A program made the position numbers and the translations under genes. This document shows, piece by piece, positions 27,840 through 40,679 of a stretch of DNA of 64,000 nt. The notes under the pieces are model-generated. The model did not search any database. It had not been told where the DNA came from and saw only the letters and a list, made by a program, of their open reading frames with translations. This DNA comes from Taeniopygia guttata (lineage: Eukaryota > Chordata > Aves > Passeriformes > Estrildidae), in assembly GCF_048771995.1 (NCBI RefSeq), contig NC_133025.1, forward strand, positions 992,001-1,056,000, in the 5' to 3' direction. The stretch's first letter is position 1; every line of letters starts with the position of its first letter.

Positions 27840-29580
27840 TGTGTGTGGGTTCACATCGGGTTCACGTTCCCGGGGTTATCTGGGGAATGTGCAGAAGATA
27901 AAAATGTCCCAGGTGCCACTGGTGACGTTGGCACGGGGGGCAGGGCCAGGTGTGCCCATAGCTGAGTGTGGGGTGTGTCGGGGGAGGTTTTGGGGTGCCC
28001 CTCTCCCCAGGAGTGTGTGGAGCTGTGAATCCTGGCGTGTTTCTCCAGCTCCTCAGGTGGACACAGGTGCTCCCTGGAGCAGGGGGTTGTGTGTACCCTG
28101 CTGTGCATGCAGGGAAATGCACATTTTCCCTGATTTTTGGCATCCTTCCCGTTGGAAATCTCACGAGAATGAGTTGTCCCCTGTGAACCTTTTAGGGTGT
28201 GTAGGGAAAAAAGTGTCCCTGTCCTAAGGGAACCTCTCACCTCATGAAATTTTGGGGTGAAAAGTTTCATCACCTCCCCTGCTGATGGACTTCCACCCTC
28301 TTTTGGGGTTGCTGTAAAATTTCCTCTCCCTTTGCAAGGCCCGGGGTGAGGGGGTTTGTCTCCAGAGCTGTGTCTTCCCTGAAATTCCAGTTTTTCCTTG
28401 GAAGGAGCACATCCCTGCGGGGCCAGGTTTGGATCTCGGTTCCTTCATCCCCCTGAAATCCCTTTTTTAGGGTCAGGAGGGCATTTTCCCTCTGAGATCC
28501 TGTCTGCCATCCCCAGTTTTTGGAGTCCTTTCTGCTGGATATCCTAATCCCATCTCTATTTTTAGACACCCTCAGGGCATCCTTTTTTTTTTCCCTTAAA
28601 TTTGCTTAAATTCTTCATCCCACCCCTTTCCATTCTTTTTTTTTGGGTTAAACCAAAAAAGGGATTTCACCCTTTTTTCAAAGGGAACCTGAAACAGCTT
28701 CAAACCTGCATCATGCCCTGGCTGCTCCCTGGAATTCCACAGAATTCCCAGCTGGATCCCCTCTGGCTGGGATGTGCTGCTGGAGGGGATCTGGGGGTAC
28801 AAACTGTTCCTTCTCCTGCTTTGCTCAGCCACTCAAACCTTTCATTCATCCAGGTCCTCTCCTGGAATAAAATAATATTCAATATCCTGCTCTTATTGGA
28901 ATAAAACCAAAATTTGGGAGCCATCAAATTGTCCCCAGGCCCGTGGCTGTAAAATTGGGCACGTGGAGCTGAAGCATCTGGTGAAAGGAGGTTTGGAACA
29001 AAAATAAGAGAATTTTTTTTTACTCAGATCCAACAGAAATTTGCTGAAATACAGGTAAAAGTCTAATAGAAATAGATGAAATTTGTAGTGGAACTGTGAT
29101 TCTTCTGAGTGTTTGGTAAAAACAAAATCTCACTGTTTTTTCTTGGCTGGTTTATATAAATATATATTTTTTTTTCCTTTCCTTGGAATTCTAACACAAA
29201 TCCTTGAGATACTACACCACAATATTGTGATTTTTCAGTTCTGAGACAAAAAGAGTTCCCAGAAAATTGCAGCGACTCTTTTCCTCTTTTCACTCTCATT
29301 TTAAATCTTCTTTTCTGTCAGTCCAGCGTTTTATTGATCTGTCTGCCTTTAGCTGTTCTGATTTGTATTTCACCTTGGTAGGGTGTAAAACAGGAAGCAA
29401 TAGATGGAGTAGGTGATATTTTTATATATATTTATATGCAGACATTATAGATGGTGCTGTGCTTTTCTCTGCCACCTGCAGAGATCAAATCTTGGGGGAA
29501 AATCCCTGAGATTGTTGTTCCCTTTGGGTTCTTGCTGGAAATGCTGGAATTCCTCATTCCTGAGGTGAAATGTTGCAGGT
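27840..29580 (+). other. AHCYL2 intron 1: unique sequence
   Basis: No exon, array or nameable mobile element recognised. A/T content rises towards 29 kb. Confidence 0.5.
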
Positions 29581-29589
29581 GAAAACCCA

Positions 29590-31075
29590 AGAAAACTTAA
29601 ATTTAATCAGATTCAGGTCTTAATTTGATGATTTTGAAGTGACAACTCTATGAAGAGTGGTGGAATCACGGGATGGGTTGGGTTGGAAGGGACCCTAAAG
29701 CCCATCCAGTTCTGACTCTCGGCCACATGAAAACTTAAATTTAGGCAGTTTCAGATTGATTTAATGGTTGTGAAGTGACAACTCTGTGCCCCTTTCTTCA
29801 GCTGGGTGGAGAATCACAGAGTGGGTTGGAAGGGACCTTAAAGCCCATCCAGTTCTGACCCTCAACCACAAGAAAAACTTGGATTTAATCAGATTCAGAT
29901 TGATTTAATGGTTGTGAAGTGACAGCTCTGTGAAGAATGGTGGACTCATGGGATGGGTTGAGTTGGAGGGGACCTTAAACCCCATCCGGTTCTGACCCTC
30001 AGCCACAAGAAATATTTAAATTTAAGCAGTTTAATTTCTTGATTTAATGGTTGTGAAGTGACAACTCTCTGCCCCTTTCTTCAGCTGGGTGAAGAATCAC
30101 AGAGTGGGTTGGAAGAAACCTTAAAACCCATCCAGTTCTGACCCTCAGCCACAAGAAAAACTTAAATTTAATCAGATTCAGATTGATTTGATGGTTGTGA
30201 AGTGACAAGTCTGTGAAGAATGTTGGACTCATGGGATGGGTTGGGTTGGATGGGACCTTAAAGCCCATCCACTTCTGACTCTCAGCCACAAGAAAAATTT
30301 AAATTTAAGCAGTTTAATTTCTTGATATAATGGTTGTGAAGTGACAACTCTCTGCCCCTTTTTTCAGCTGGGAGAAGAATCACAGGGTGGGATGGGTTGG
30401 GTTGGAAGGGACCATAAAGCTCATCCAGTTCTGACTCTCAGCCACAAGAAAACTTAAATTTAATCAGATTCAGATTGATTTGATGATTGTGAAGTGACAG
30501 CTCCGTGAAGAATGGTGGATTGGGTTGGAGGGGACCTTAAACCCCATCCACTTCTGACTCTCAGCCACAAGAAAAATTTAAATTTAAGCACTTTAATTTC
30601 TTGATTTAATGGTTGTGAAGTGGCAACTCTCTGCCCCTTTCTTCAGCTGGGTGAAGAATCACAGAGTGGGTTGCAAGGGACCTTAAAGCCCATCCAATTC
30701 TGACCCCTGCAACAAGAAAACTTAAATTTAATCAGATTCAGGTCTTGATTTAATGATTTTAAAGCGACAACTCTATGAAGAATGGAGGGATCATGGGATG
30801 GGTTGGAGGGGACCTTAAAGCCCATCCAGTTCTGACCCTCAGCCACAAGAAACCTTAAATTTAATCAAATTCAGGTCTTGATTTAATGGTTGTGAAGTGA
30901 CAGCTCTGTGAAGAATGTTGGACTCATGGGTTGGGTTGGAAGGGACCTTAAAGCCCATCCACTTCTGACCCTCAGCCACAAGAAAAACTTGGATTTAATC
31001 ACATTCAGATTGATTTAATGGTTGTGAAGTGACAACTCTATGTCCCTTTCTTCAGCTGGGAGAAGAATCCCAGGG
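29590..31075. repeat. About 140-bp tandem array built on a CR1 tail
   Basis: Ten or eleven units. Each has TTGATTTAATGGTTGTGAAG, then either CTGCCCCTTTCTTCAGCTGG or GTGAAGAATGGTGGACTCAT, then GGGTTGGAAGGGACCTTAAA, CCCATCCAGTTCTGACCCTC and CCACAAGAAAAACTTAAATT. The two alternatives alternate, giving a dimeric period of about 280 bp. The GGGTTGGAAGGGACC part is a minus-strand CR1 3' tail. Confidence 0.9.
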
Positions 31076-31079
31076 TGGG

Positions 31080-32211
31080 CTCCTGAAAGCCCTCGAGGTG
31101 CCGTTCCCGGCTGGAGCGGAGGGAATTCCATCCCCACAAACTCCTGCTGCATCACCTGATGGCCTCGGGAGGTTTTCTCTGCTCCCACCATAAATGCCTT
31201 TCATGTGACTCCTCTAAATGATGGCTCTGACCTTGCTTCCCGGCACATTTCACCTGCTTTTTCCCGTGGAAATTCCCACTTTGTTTGCAGGCAGAGGAAT
31301 GAGGGGTTTTCAGGTCTTTTAAGGATTTTTTTTCCACATCTCTTCTGCCAGGTGATAAATGCTTCTTCCCCCGCGGCTGAATTCCCAGGAAATGCAGGGA
31401 AAACCTTCCCAGGGGAGGGGGAGAGGCAAATTCTTTGATTTGGTGCGATAATCTGAACGAATCCGGGTTAATTTTAGCAGGTGCCTGCATGGAACCGAGT
31501 GCAAGGATCAATCCATGGGGCTGAGGAGCGGGAGATGAAAAAGGAGAGGGAAATAAAAACAGGATGAGGAAGGAACCTTGGAACTCGGAATGGCCACGCT
31601 GCCCTTTGCCAGGGGCTGTGGTGGGTCAGAATTCCAAAATCACACCAAGATCTTCATGCTGGAGCTCTTGTAAAAAACCTTGCCAAGTGTAGTGGTTTTA
31701 GTTTGTTAATTTAAGGGGTTTTTTTTAATTTTAAGATTTTTTTTGGTTAATGTATTCAAGAGTGTGGTGGCTCTTGGTGTTGGTTAATTATTAATGTATT
31801 TACTTTTTGTTGTGAGATAGGATTCGGAGAAAGGTAAAGTAGGTTTAAAATTTTCAAAGGGTATCAAGAAAATTTCATTAATACTTCCAGGTCTCTTTTC
31901 TCTTTAACATGTGTTTTCACAGAAGCATGTCCAGTTTTCTAATGGTGGGAAGCTTTGTATCACTTTTTAAAATGTCTCTCATGCAAAACTATGACAGCAA
32001 GTAATGATTGATTGTTTCCCCTGTGAGTGCAGAAGTCAAAACTGTGCTTGAAAAAGTATCTACAGACACGTGAATATTTAAAGATTTTCTAAAATATGGG
32101 TATTTGGTAATATCTGTTTGCCATAGTTGTAAATTTTGCAACCCTCGAGGGTTGACAGCTCTGGTAGAAACAGGAGGTGAGCACCAATAATGGTTTTTGT
32201 CTGACCTTCAC
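31080..32211 (+). other. AHCYL2 intron 1: mostly unique, A/T-rich part
   Basis: No exon recognised. The A/T-rich stretch 31687-32150 begins TGTAGTGGTTTTAG and has the feel of an old LTR or internal retroviral sequence, but I cannot name a family. Confidence 0.4.
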
Positions 32212-32480
32212 AGAAATCACAGAATTCCCAGAATCCCTGGGAGATGTTGGGAGAGAGCTCCAGGAGCATCGAGTCCAGCCCAGCCCCAGCAGCTCACCTC
32301 ACCCAGTGCCACATCCAGGCTTTTCAAACACACCCAGGGCTGGTGACTCCACCACCCCAGAACTTTATCACCTTTCTGGAAAAGCTTTTTCCTGCTCTCC
32401 CACCTGAATTTCCCTGGGAGCTTTAACATCCCTTCAACCCCAGCCCTTCCCGGTTTTATAATGATTCCGTGATTCACAGA
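32212..32480 (-). mobile_element. CR1 LINE 3' fragment, minus strand
   Basis: Reads as reversed CR1: AATCACAGAATTCCCAGAAT, CATCGAGTCCAGCCCAGCCC, AGTGCCACATCCAGGCTTTT and GCTGGTGACTCCACCACCCC. Truncated at the 5' end. Confidence 0.8.
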
Positions 32481-33444
32481 GCAATAATGGGGGAGAAATC
32501 CTTAAATGTCACAGCTGGGTGGAAGAATTTGTCATGCAAATTTTTAGGAAAACCTTGGGAGGATCAAAGCTCTCATCGTGCTGTGGGGCACTTTTAAAAC
32601 CCAAAGCTTTTTTTCCTAATTTAGTTTTAATTTAACCTGCTGTTTTGGTGCTTCTTGTGTTATTTTTGAGGCAAAAAAATAGCAGATTTTGTGCATTCAG
32701 CAGCTCTGTGTTCAACTGCTCGTTCTTCATTTTGTTGTTTTTGACTGATATTCCTGGCAGGTGAATTTTAAAATGTTCTTCCATGTGTTGAACAGCTGCT
32801 TTGCAGATGATTTTCAAACAGATCAATTGTTTTGGTCAACATCTGGAGGAGAAGAAAAAAGGGAGAGAAAAGAGAGGAGGGGAAAAGAATTGGGGTTTTC
32901 TTTCCTAATTGTCAAATAGGATGTGACAGGTTGGTGTATTTCTCTTGGAATTTCTGTTCCCGGTGGACACAAAGAATCCTTAAGGACAAGGTAGCAAAAC
33001 CTCCACCCCTGGGAAAGGCTTCACACCCTTTATTTTGTGAATACCCTTCCTGCAGACTGGAGCCCAGAATGTTTAAGCTGAACCTGGTCCAAACTGATAC
33101 AGAGTAGGAGGAAAAAGAAAAGGAGAGAAAAAATTTCGAAATCAGAACTGGTTTGAAATTCTGATGTTGGGTAGAGAGGTAGAGGAGAGGTTCAGGGAAG
33201 GGAAGGCTGTTCCCAGAGTGGTTTTGGGGTTGTGAGATGAGGAAAGGGATTGGGAACAGAGACAGTCAGGGTGTTTTGTAGATGGATGTGTTTGTTTTAT
33301 ACAACTGTGAGATGGTTTGGGATGGAAGTCACCTTAAAGATCCCCAAAGTGCCAGGCTTTGTCACTGAGAGGAGCCAAAAGGCTCCTTGGAAATGCAAAC
33401 ACAGCCCAGGGCTTCCAGGTTTGAGTGTCCTCTGCTGGTTTGGG
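32481..33444 (+). other. AHCYL2 intron 1: unique sequence
   Basis: No exon, array or certain mobile element seen. A short CR1-tail-like piece (GGTTTGGGATGGAAGTCACC) lies near 33310. Confidence 0.45.
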
Positions 33445-33857
33445 TGATGCCTTGAGAGGCTACCTGGAAGAAATTTAAATTAATAAAGTAGGGATTTATT
33501 AAAAGCCTTCACAGGATACACCTTGGGCAGTGCAAGAGCCCAGCCAGGGCTGCACCCAAAATGGACTCTGAGTCACGAGTGTTCACATTTTATAAGTTTG
33601 GTCCATTTCCATGTTGGGGTTTATTGTCCAATTCCAGCTCCAGGTGGTGCAGTCCCATCCTCCCAGATTGCTCTCCTCAATTCGCTGCTGTTTGCAGTTT
33701 TTGGGCCTGAAGCTGCCCAAAACCCAAGGGGCTGGAAAAGGATTGTTTTGTCTGACTGAGCTGTGAGGAGAACTTGCCAACACTATATGAAGTTCAGAGT
33801 TATATACCAATGCAGTACAGGATCTGGAAAATATGAAATATAAAACTTAAGGCATGA
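33445..33857 (-). mobile_element. Solo LTR (fossil), minus strand
   Basis: Same family as the LTRs at 43.6 and 59.1 kb: + strand starts TGATGCCTTG, then GGGATTTATTAAAAGCC (an AATAAA on the element's sense strand), GCAAGAGCCCAGCCAGGGCT, TTGTTTTGTCTGACTG, and ends AAATATAAAACTTAAGGCAT. No internal genes beside it. More diverged than the other two, so probably the oldest. Confidence 0.65.
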
Positions 33858-34339
33858 TGGGGAACCACGTCTGTCTCTGGCTTTGGGGTGCTGGGTCTGG
33901 ATTTGGGTTTGGGGAGCTGCTCCTGTGGGTGCAGAACAGACAGGAGCAGAAAAAGGCAGGACATGGAAGGGAGCCCCGAGGTGTTTTGGGGAGAAGGCCC
34001 AGCTGCAGATCAGGGCTTGCACAGACACGGGTTTGGAGAGCTCCAGGGGCCTCCAGATGGGCAGACAGGGAAGCACTGGGAGCTGGAGCTGGTTTTGATC
34101 CCAGGAGAAGCAGCACCCAGAGCTGGTTGGTGATGCATCAGCAACAGGCACAGAAGGGCTGGATGTCAGTTCCTGACAGAAGGAGAAAAACACTTCAGTT
34201 CCTGCTTTCCTGGCTCATTCCTGGCCTCAAACACAGCACTGAAGGGGTTTTGTTGCTGTGTGTTTGATGGACTCGTGGCAAGCTGGAGCTCTTGTGGTCT
34301 GGGCTTCACCATGGATATCCCAGCCCAAATCTCACCCAA
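33858..34339 (+). other. AHCYL2 intron 1: unassigned sequence
   Basis: G-rich mixed sequence between the LTR and the next array; nothing recognised. Confidence 0.4.
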
Positions 34340-34349
34340 ACAGCAGAGG

Positions 34350-35375
34350 GAAGACCCAGGAGACACCAGCTCTGATTGTCCAGGAGGGGTCTTGGAGCCA
34401 CAGCTGGGTCCCAGAGAGGTTCTGGACTCTGCATCCCTGGAAATGAAAAAACCCAGGAGACACCAGCTCTGATTGTCCAGGAGGGGTCTTGGAGCCGCTC
34501 CTCAGCACAGAAACCTCCCAAAGGTGGGTCTCAGAGAGGTGCTGGACTCTGCATCCCTGGAAATGCAAAAACCCAGGAGACACCAGCTCTGATTGTCCAG
34601 GAGGGATCTTGGAGCTGCTCCTCAGCACAGAAACCTCCCACAGGTGGGTCCCAGAGAGGTTCTGGACTCTGCATCCCTGGAAATGAAAAAAACCCAGGAG
34701 ACACCAGCTCTGATTGTCCAGGATGGATCTTGGAGCCATTCCTCAGCACAGAAACCTCCCACAGGTGGGTTCCAGAGAGGTTCTGGACTCTGCATCCCTG
34801 GAAATGCAAAAAACCCAGGAGACACCAGCTCTGATTGTCCAGGAGGGGTTTTGGAGCTGCTCCTCAGCACAGAAACCTCCCACAGGTGGGTCTCAGAGAG
34901 GTTCTGGACTCTGCATCCCTGGAAATGAAAAAACCCAGGAGACACCAGCTCTGATTGTCCAGGAGGGATCTTGGAGCCGTTCCTCAGCACAGAAACCTCC
35001 CACAGCTGAGTCCCAGAGAGGTGCTGGACTCTACATCCCTGGGAATGAAAAAAACCCAGGAGACACCAGCTCTGATTGTCCAGGATGGATCTTGGAGCCG
35101 TTCCTCAGCACAGAAACCTCCCACAGCTGAGTCCCAGAGAGGTGCTGGACTCTACATCCCTGGGAATGAAAAAACCCAGGAGACACCAGCTCTGATTGTC
35201 CAGGAGGGGTCTTGGAGCCACAGGTGGGTCCCAGAGAGGTTCTGGACTCTGCATCCCTGGAAATGCAAAAACCCAGGAGACACCAGCTCTGATTGTCCAG
35301 GAGGGGTCTTGGAGCTGTTCCTCAGCTCAGAAACCTCCCACAGCTGAGTCCCAGAGAGGTGCTGGACTCTGCCTG
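34350..35375. repeat. About 120-bp tandem array
   Basis: Nine copies beginning CCCAGGAGACACCAGCTCTG, then ATTGTCCAGGAGGGGTCTTG, CTCAGCACAGAAACCTCCCA, GGTGCTGGACTCTGCATCCC and TGGAAATGAAAAA. Seven are about 120 bp and two are shortened to about 95 bp, lacking the CTCAGCACAGAAACC part. Confidence 0.95.
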
Positions 35376-35379
35376 TGCC

Positions 35380-36740
35380 TTCCTCATTCCCAAGCCCAGG
35401 CAGTGTTTGTGCTGTGCTGTTTGAAGATCGTTTGCAATTCCAGGAGAGATGAAATCACCATCCACACGATGTTCCAGGAGAGCTTTTTGTCTGGCATCTC
35501 CCTCTTAACTCCCGAAACGCTCCCTGCTGGATTATTCCCTGCTCCAGATTTGTTTCTGTGCCTGGACACCAGCCAGCCATTCCCACACCCGAACTCTTCC
35601 AGCATCTCCTATAAACCCTGCTCCAGTGCAATCCCAAGGATTCGTTTCCGGACATCTGAGGGGTTCAGGGGAAGGGGGAATGGATCCTGAGAGGATGGGA
35701 AGGAGCACTTGGGTGTGGATGGAGTTTGCTCCCAGCTGTGCTCACGCTGTTCCAGGATATCTTTTGAGCTTTTCAAAGGAACAGCCCCCAGATGAAAAAA
35801 GGGTTTTTAGTTCGTTCTAAAGCAGTTATTTTTTTGTCTCAAATGAAATCGGCGATGACTCAAACACCCATAAAAGTGTCTGGCAGAATTCTCCGGCTCT
35901 GAAGTTCCACAGTGCATTGCTTGTAAATGTCATTTTTGTGGGAGCCTCTTCAAGCAGAGTCGGGTTCTTTGAGATGGGGCAGAGCCTCTGAGATCCACTT
36001 TGCAGCCCTGAGTGAAGAATTATTTTGGGTGATTCCAGGGAAGGATTCTGCACGAGGCTTGGGTTATCTGCTCACCCCAGCAGAGAAGCTGTTGGGTAAC
36101 TCGGAGTGCCAAGAACTTTCTGTGCTTTGCTTTTCATTCTTCTTTTTTTTTTTTTTATTTATTTTTTAATATAAATAAGCTGAAACATTTTCTGGTTTCT
36201 CTGCAGCAGAATGACCACAGATGAGTCACGGGGCTGCCTGAACATGTAAAGCATTTTCAGTGTTCCTTGTGATACATTTTTGGCTGTCTCACCCCACTCT
36301 GATCTGCTGAGACGGTGATTCCAGAGCGTGAGGAAGCTGCTGCTTGGGTCAGACCCTGTGAAAAGTCCCACCAAAAGCTGCTTTGGAGCTGGACTTCAGA
36401 TTGTGATGCTCTGCCCGACTCATCGAGCGATTTTGGGTGGGATTTTTAGATTCTCTAGCTTGGGTTACTTGAGGAAAAGTGAGTAGGTGTGTGCAAAGAC
36501 CTGCGGAGCTTCCTGGCTGAAGCCCAGCCCAGACAAAGCTCCCGTTGTTCTGGGAGCCTCTGAGCTGCTTTTCCTGGTGTTTATTTGTTCTCTGTGTCCT
36601 GCCCTCTGTTGTGTCTGTGCCTGGCATTAAAGGGACACTTCAGTCCTGGGGCTGCAGCTCTCCCCCAGCAAGGTGGAAAACCCAGAACCTCTGCAAACAT
36701 CAGGAATTTTGGCCTTTATCCAGCAGGTGAAAGGTGCTGG
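35380..36740 (+). other. AHCYL2 intron 1: unique sequence
   Basis: No exon or array recognised. One poly-T stretch near 36143-36170. Confidence 0.5.
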
Positions 36741-36744
36741 GGGT

Positions 36745-37025
36745 TGTATCCACCACAGATCCTGGAATGGGTTGGGTGGGAAGGACCTCAGAGCCCCTCC
36801 AGTGCCACCCCTGCCATGGCAGGGACACCTCCCACTGTTCCTTTGGGCATTCCAGGGATCCAGCTGCTCTGGGAATTCCAGCCCCATATTCCCAGCCAGG
36901 AATTCCTTCCCAAAATCCCACCCAAATCTCCCCTTTTCTCCAGTCTGAAGCCATTCCCTGTGTCCTGTCCCTCCATCCCTTATCCCTGGAGTTTTTCTGA
37001 TCCAGTGCAGCTCTCCTCGAACAAT
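36745..37025 (-). mobile_element. CR1 LINE 3' fragment, minus strand
   Basis: GGAATGGGTTGGGTGGGAAG, CCATGGCAGGGACACCTCCC, TCCAGTCTGAAGCCATTCCC and TGTGTCCTGTCCCTCCATCC in reversed CR1 order. Confidence 0.85.
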
Positions 37026-37599
37026 TTGGCTTGGCTTTAATGCCACCTTAATTAAAAAATCTGCTCAACTTTTGGGTTTATTTGGAGTCTGTGGCATGGG
37101 GTTGAAGCAGTAGGATGGAGAATTCCTCAATAATTATGGAGAATTCCTCAATAATTGACTTGATGCTGGTATTCTTGTCTTGTCCCTGCTTGTTCCATCC
37201 ATAATTCCCATTATTTTATAGTGAAACACTAAGGAAAACGTGGATAGAATTTTGGGATCCTGGACTCTGGATCCCCCCCAGCCTCCATTTCCCATCCTTG
37301 TTGTTGTTAATAATAATAATAATTATAATATCTCCACATCAAAATCCTGTGAGAAATCTCATTCCCTGCTCAGTAATTTGTGTGTGGCTGGGTTTTTTTT
37401 CCCTGTTTTTGTTTGATTCCTGGCCAATTTATGGCAAATATCACCCAAATCATTCTCCAGCAAATTAATCACCCTCATCAAGCCTGTCCTCGTTTTCCCT
37501 CGGTGAGCACAGAGCAGCACAAGAGTTGGTTTTGCTTTTTAATTACTTTTTTTTCCTGCTTGGCCTCTTCAGTTTTGGCCTTGTCAGGAAGGGCCACAG

Positions 37600-39770
37600 A
37601 AGTGGAAGGTGGAAATTTGTGGTTTGAAATGGAAATTTATAGTGGAAAATAGAATTTTGTGGTGGAAGATGGATTTTTTTTTTGTGATGGAAGATGTAGT
37701 TTTGTGGTGGAAAGTGGAATTTTGTGGTGGAAAATGGAATTTGTCATGAAAAATGGAATTTTGTTATGGAAAATGGAATTCTGTCATGGAAGATGGAATT
37801 TTGTGGTGGAAAGTGGAGCTTTATCATGGGAGATAGAGTTTTGTCATGGAGAAGTGGATGTTTCTGTGGAAGGTGGAATTCTGTTGTGGAAGACGTAGTT
37901 TTGTGGTGGAAAATGGAATTTTTCAGCACAATTTGTGGTGAAAGATGACTTTCATTGTGGAAAATGGAAATTTATCGTGGAAAATGGAGTTTTATCATGG
38001 AGATGGAATTTTGCAGTGGGAAATGGAAGTTTGTGGTGGAAGAAGGAGTTTTGTGGTGGAAGATGGAATTTCATAGTGGAAAATGGAAGTTTGTGGTGGA
38101 AGATGGAATTTCATCATGGGAAATGGAAATTTGTCATGAGAAATGGAATTTTGTCATGGAAGGTGGAGTTCTGCCATGGAAAATGGAATTTTGTGGCAGA
38201 AGATGGAATTTCATTGTGGAAAATGGGGTTTTATTGTGAGAGATGGAATTTTGCAATGGGAAATGGAATTTTGTCGTGGAAGATGGAATTCTATCGTGGA
38301 AAATGGAATTTTGTGGCGTAAGATTGAATTTCATAGTGGAAAATGGAGTTTTCTCATGGAAGATGGAATTTTGCAGTGGGAAATGGAATTTTCTCATGGA
38401 AGATGGAATTTTGCGGTGGGAAATGGAATTTTCTCATGGAAGATGGAATTTTGCAGTGGGGAATGGAATTTTCTCATGGAAGAAGGAATTTTGCAGTGGG
38501 GAATGGAATTTTCTCATGGAAGAAGGAATTTTGCAGTGGGGAACGGAATTTTCTCATAGAAAATGAAATTTTGCAGTGGGAAATGGAATTTTCTCATGGA
38601 AGAAGGAATTTTGCAGTGGGAAATGGAATTTTCTCATGGAAGATGGAATTTCGCAGTGGGAAATGGAATTTTCTCATGGAAGATGGAATTTTGCAGTGGG
38701 GAATGGAATTTTCTCATGGAAGATGGAATTTTGCAGTGGGAAATGGAGTTTTCTCATAGAAGATGGAATTTTGGAGTGGGAAATGGACTTTTCTCATGGA
38801 AGGAATTTTGCAGTGGGAAATGGAATTTTCTCATGGAAGATGGAATTTCGTAGTGGGAAATGGAGTTTTCTCATGGAAGATGGAATTTTGCAGTGGGGAA
38901 CGGAATTTTCTCATGGAAGATGGAATTTTGCAGTGGGAAATGGAATTTTCTCATGGAAGCTGGAATTTCACACTTGGGAATTTTCTCATGGAAGATGGAA
39001 TTTTGCAGTGGGAATTTTCTCATGGAAGATGGAATTTCGCAATGGGAAATTCCATGGAAGACGGAGTTTCACCATGGAAGATGGAATTTCGCAGTGGGAA
39101 ATGAACTTTTCTCATGGAAGCTGGAATTTCACACTTGGGAATTTTCTCATGGAAGATGGAATTTCACAGTGGGAAATGGACTTTTCTCATGGAAGAAGGA
39201 ATTTTGCAGTGGGAAATGGAATTTTCTCATGGAAGTATGAATTTTGCAGTGGGAAATGGAATTTTCTCATGGAAGAAGGAATTTTGCAGTGGGAAATGGA
39301 ATTTTCTCATGGAAGATGGAATTTTGCAGTGGGAAATGGAATTTTCTCATGGAAGATGGAATTTTGCAGTGGGAAACGGAATTTTCTCATGGAAGATGGA
39401 ATTTCACACTTGGGAATTTTCTCATGGAAGATGGAATTTCGCAGTGGGAATTTTCTCATGGAAGATGGAATTTCGCAGTGGGAATTTTCTCATGGAAGAA
39501 GGAATTTCGCAGTGGGAAATTCCATGGAAGATGGAGTTTCGCCATGGAAGATGGAATTTCGCAGCAGGAAATGAACTTTTCTCATGGAAGCTGGAATTTC
39601 ACACTTGGGAATTTTCTCATGGAAGCTGGAATTTCACAGTGGGAAATGGAATTTTCTCATGGAAGATGGAATTTCACAATGGGAAATTCCATGGAAGATG
39701 GAATTTCGCAGTGGGAAATGGACTTTTCTCATGGAAGGTGGAATTTCACAGTGGGCAATTCCATTTCCCC
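37600..39770. repeat. 20- to 40-bp minisatellite, about 2.1 kb
   Basis: Begins with irregular 20-bp units (GTGGTGGAAAATGGAATTTT) and from about 38340 becomes a regular 40-bp dimer, GCAGTGGGAAATGGAATTTT plus CTCATGGAAGATGGAATTTT. The right third again varies with ACACTTGGGAATTTTC units. No stop codons in several frames; no gene. Confidence 0.95.
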
Positions 39771-40679
39771 CAGCTCCCTCATCCAAAGGATCCAACTGGA
39801 ATTTACCACCAAACCTCGCTCCGAAACCACGAAAAACGTCCCAATTTCCCATTTCCTGCCGTCCCCCCACTCATTTTTCCTCCTCCGTCCATCCCCTGCA
39901 CATCCACAACTCCCACTTGGATTCATTTGCAATTCCTGCTCATCCATCACCGCTGAATTTTGGCTGTGAGGAGAGGCAGAAATGGTTCTCCTTCCCCTCA
40001 GAGGGACCATAAATCATTTTCCAATTAGGAAAGGAGCTTTCCCTGCATCCCACGGGATTTTCCGGCTGACCTCGCCCCGGCCGCTCCGCGCTCGCGGCGG
40101 TTTCAGATAATAAACCATCAAAAAACGTGGTTGCAGCAGGATTTTTTACCCAATTGGATCTTTTTAGACTTGAAAAAAATCGATGTGGAAAACGTGGTGT
40201 TGTGGTAATTGAAGCCATCAAAATCTCTGTGTAATTAAGATTTTATTAAAGCAACGAGGAGGAGCAAAGGGAGTGTTTTATTTGGAAGATCACACAAACC
40301 CCGCTTCCTATTTATTTATTGTGTGTTTATTCCGCTTTGGAGTGGCAAATCCTGGAAATTCCAATGTCTGGAAATACCCACATTTCCCAAAAAAAAAACC
40401 CTCCAAAAATACCAAACCACCTCAGGTCTGGTTTGTGCTCCTCAGGGGAGGGAAATGGGTTTTCCACAGCCAAATTTGGGATAAAGTCATTGAGGGAATG
40501 ATGGTGTTAGAGATGGGCACAGAGAAGATGGGATTTGGGAAGGAATTCCTGATGGAGTGGAATTCCCAGAGAATCTGGAATCCCTGGGAGTGTCCAAGGA
40601 TAAGCTGGGAAAGATTTCAGGGATAGTGGAAGGTGCCCCTGGATGTGCTTTGAGGTCATTCCCACCCAAACCATTCCCA
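39771..40679 (+). other. AHCYL2 intron 1: unique sequence
   Basis: No exon recognised. The last 150 bp (about 40520-40680, GATGGTGTTAGAGATGGG to CCCACCCAAACCATTCCC) is a plus-strand CR1-like tail ending at the polypyrimidine tract. Confidence 0.5.

Noticed and set aside
31687-32150. A possible LTR or internal retroviral remnant beginning TGTAGTGG
   Set aside because: The look is suggestive, but no second copy, clear end or signal was found in the window, so it is not listed as an element.
33858-34260. 137-residue plus-strand and 136-residue minus-strand overlapping frames
   Set aside because: Mixed composition, no splice-site framing, overlapping on both strands, and no recognisable domain.
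38576-39574. 332-residue frame of MEFSHGRWNFAVGNGIFSWK type repeats
   Set aside because: Produced by the 40-bp minisatellite. Neighbouring frames are equally open, and no gene signals flank it.
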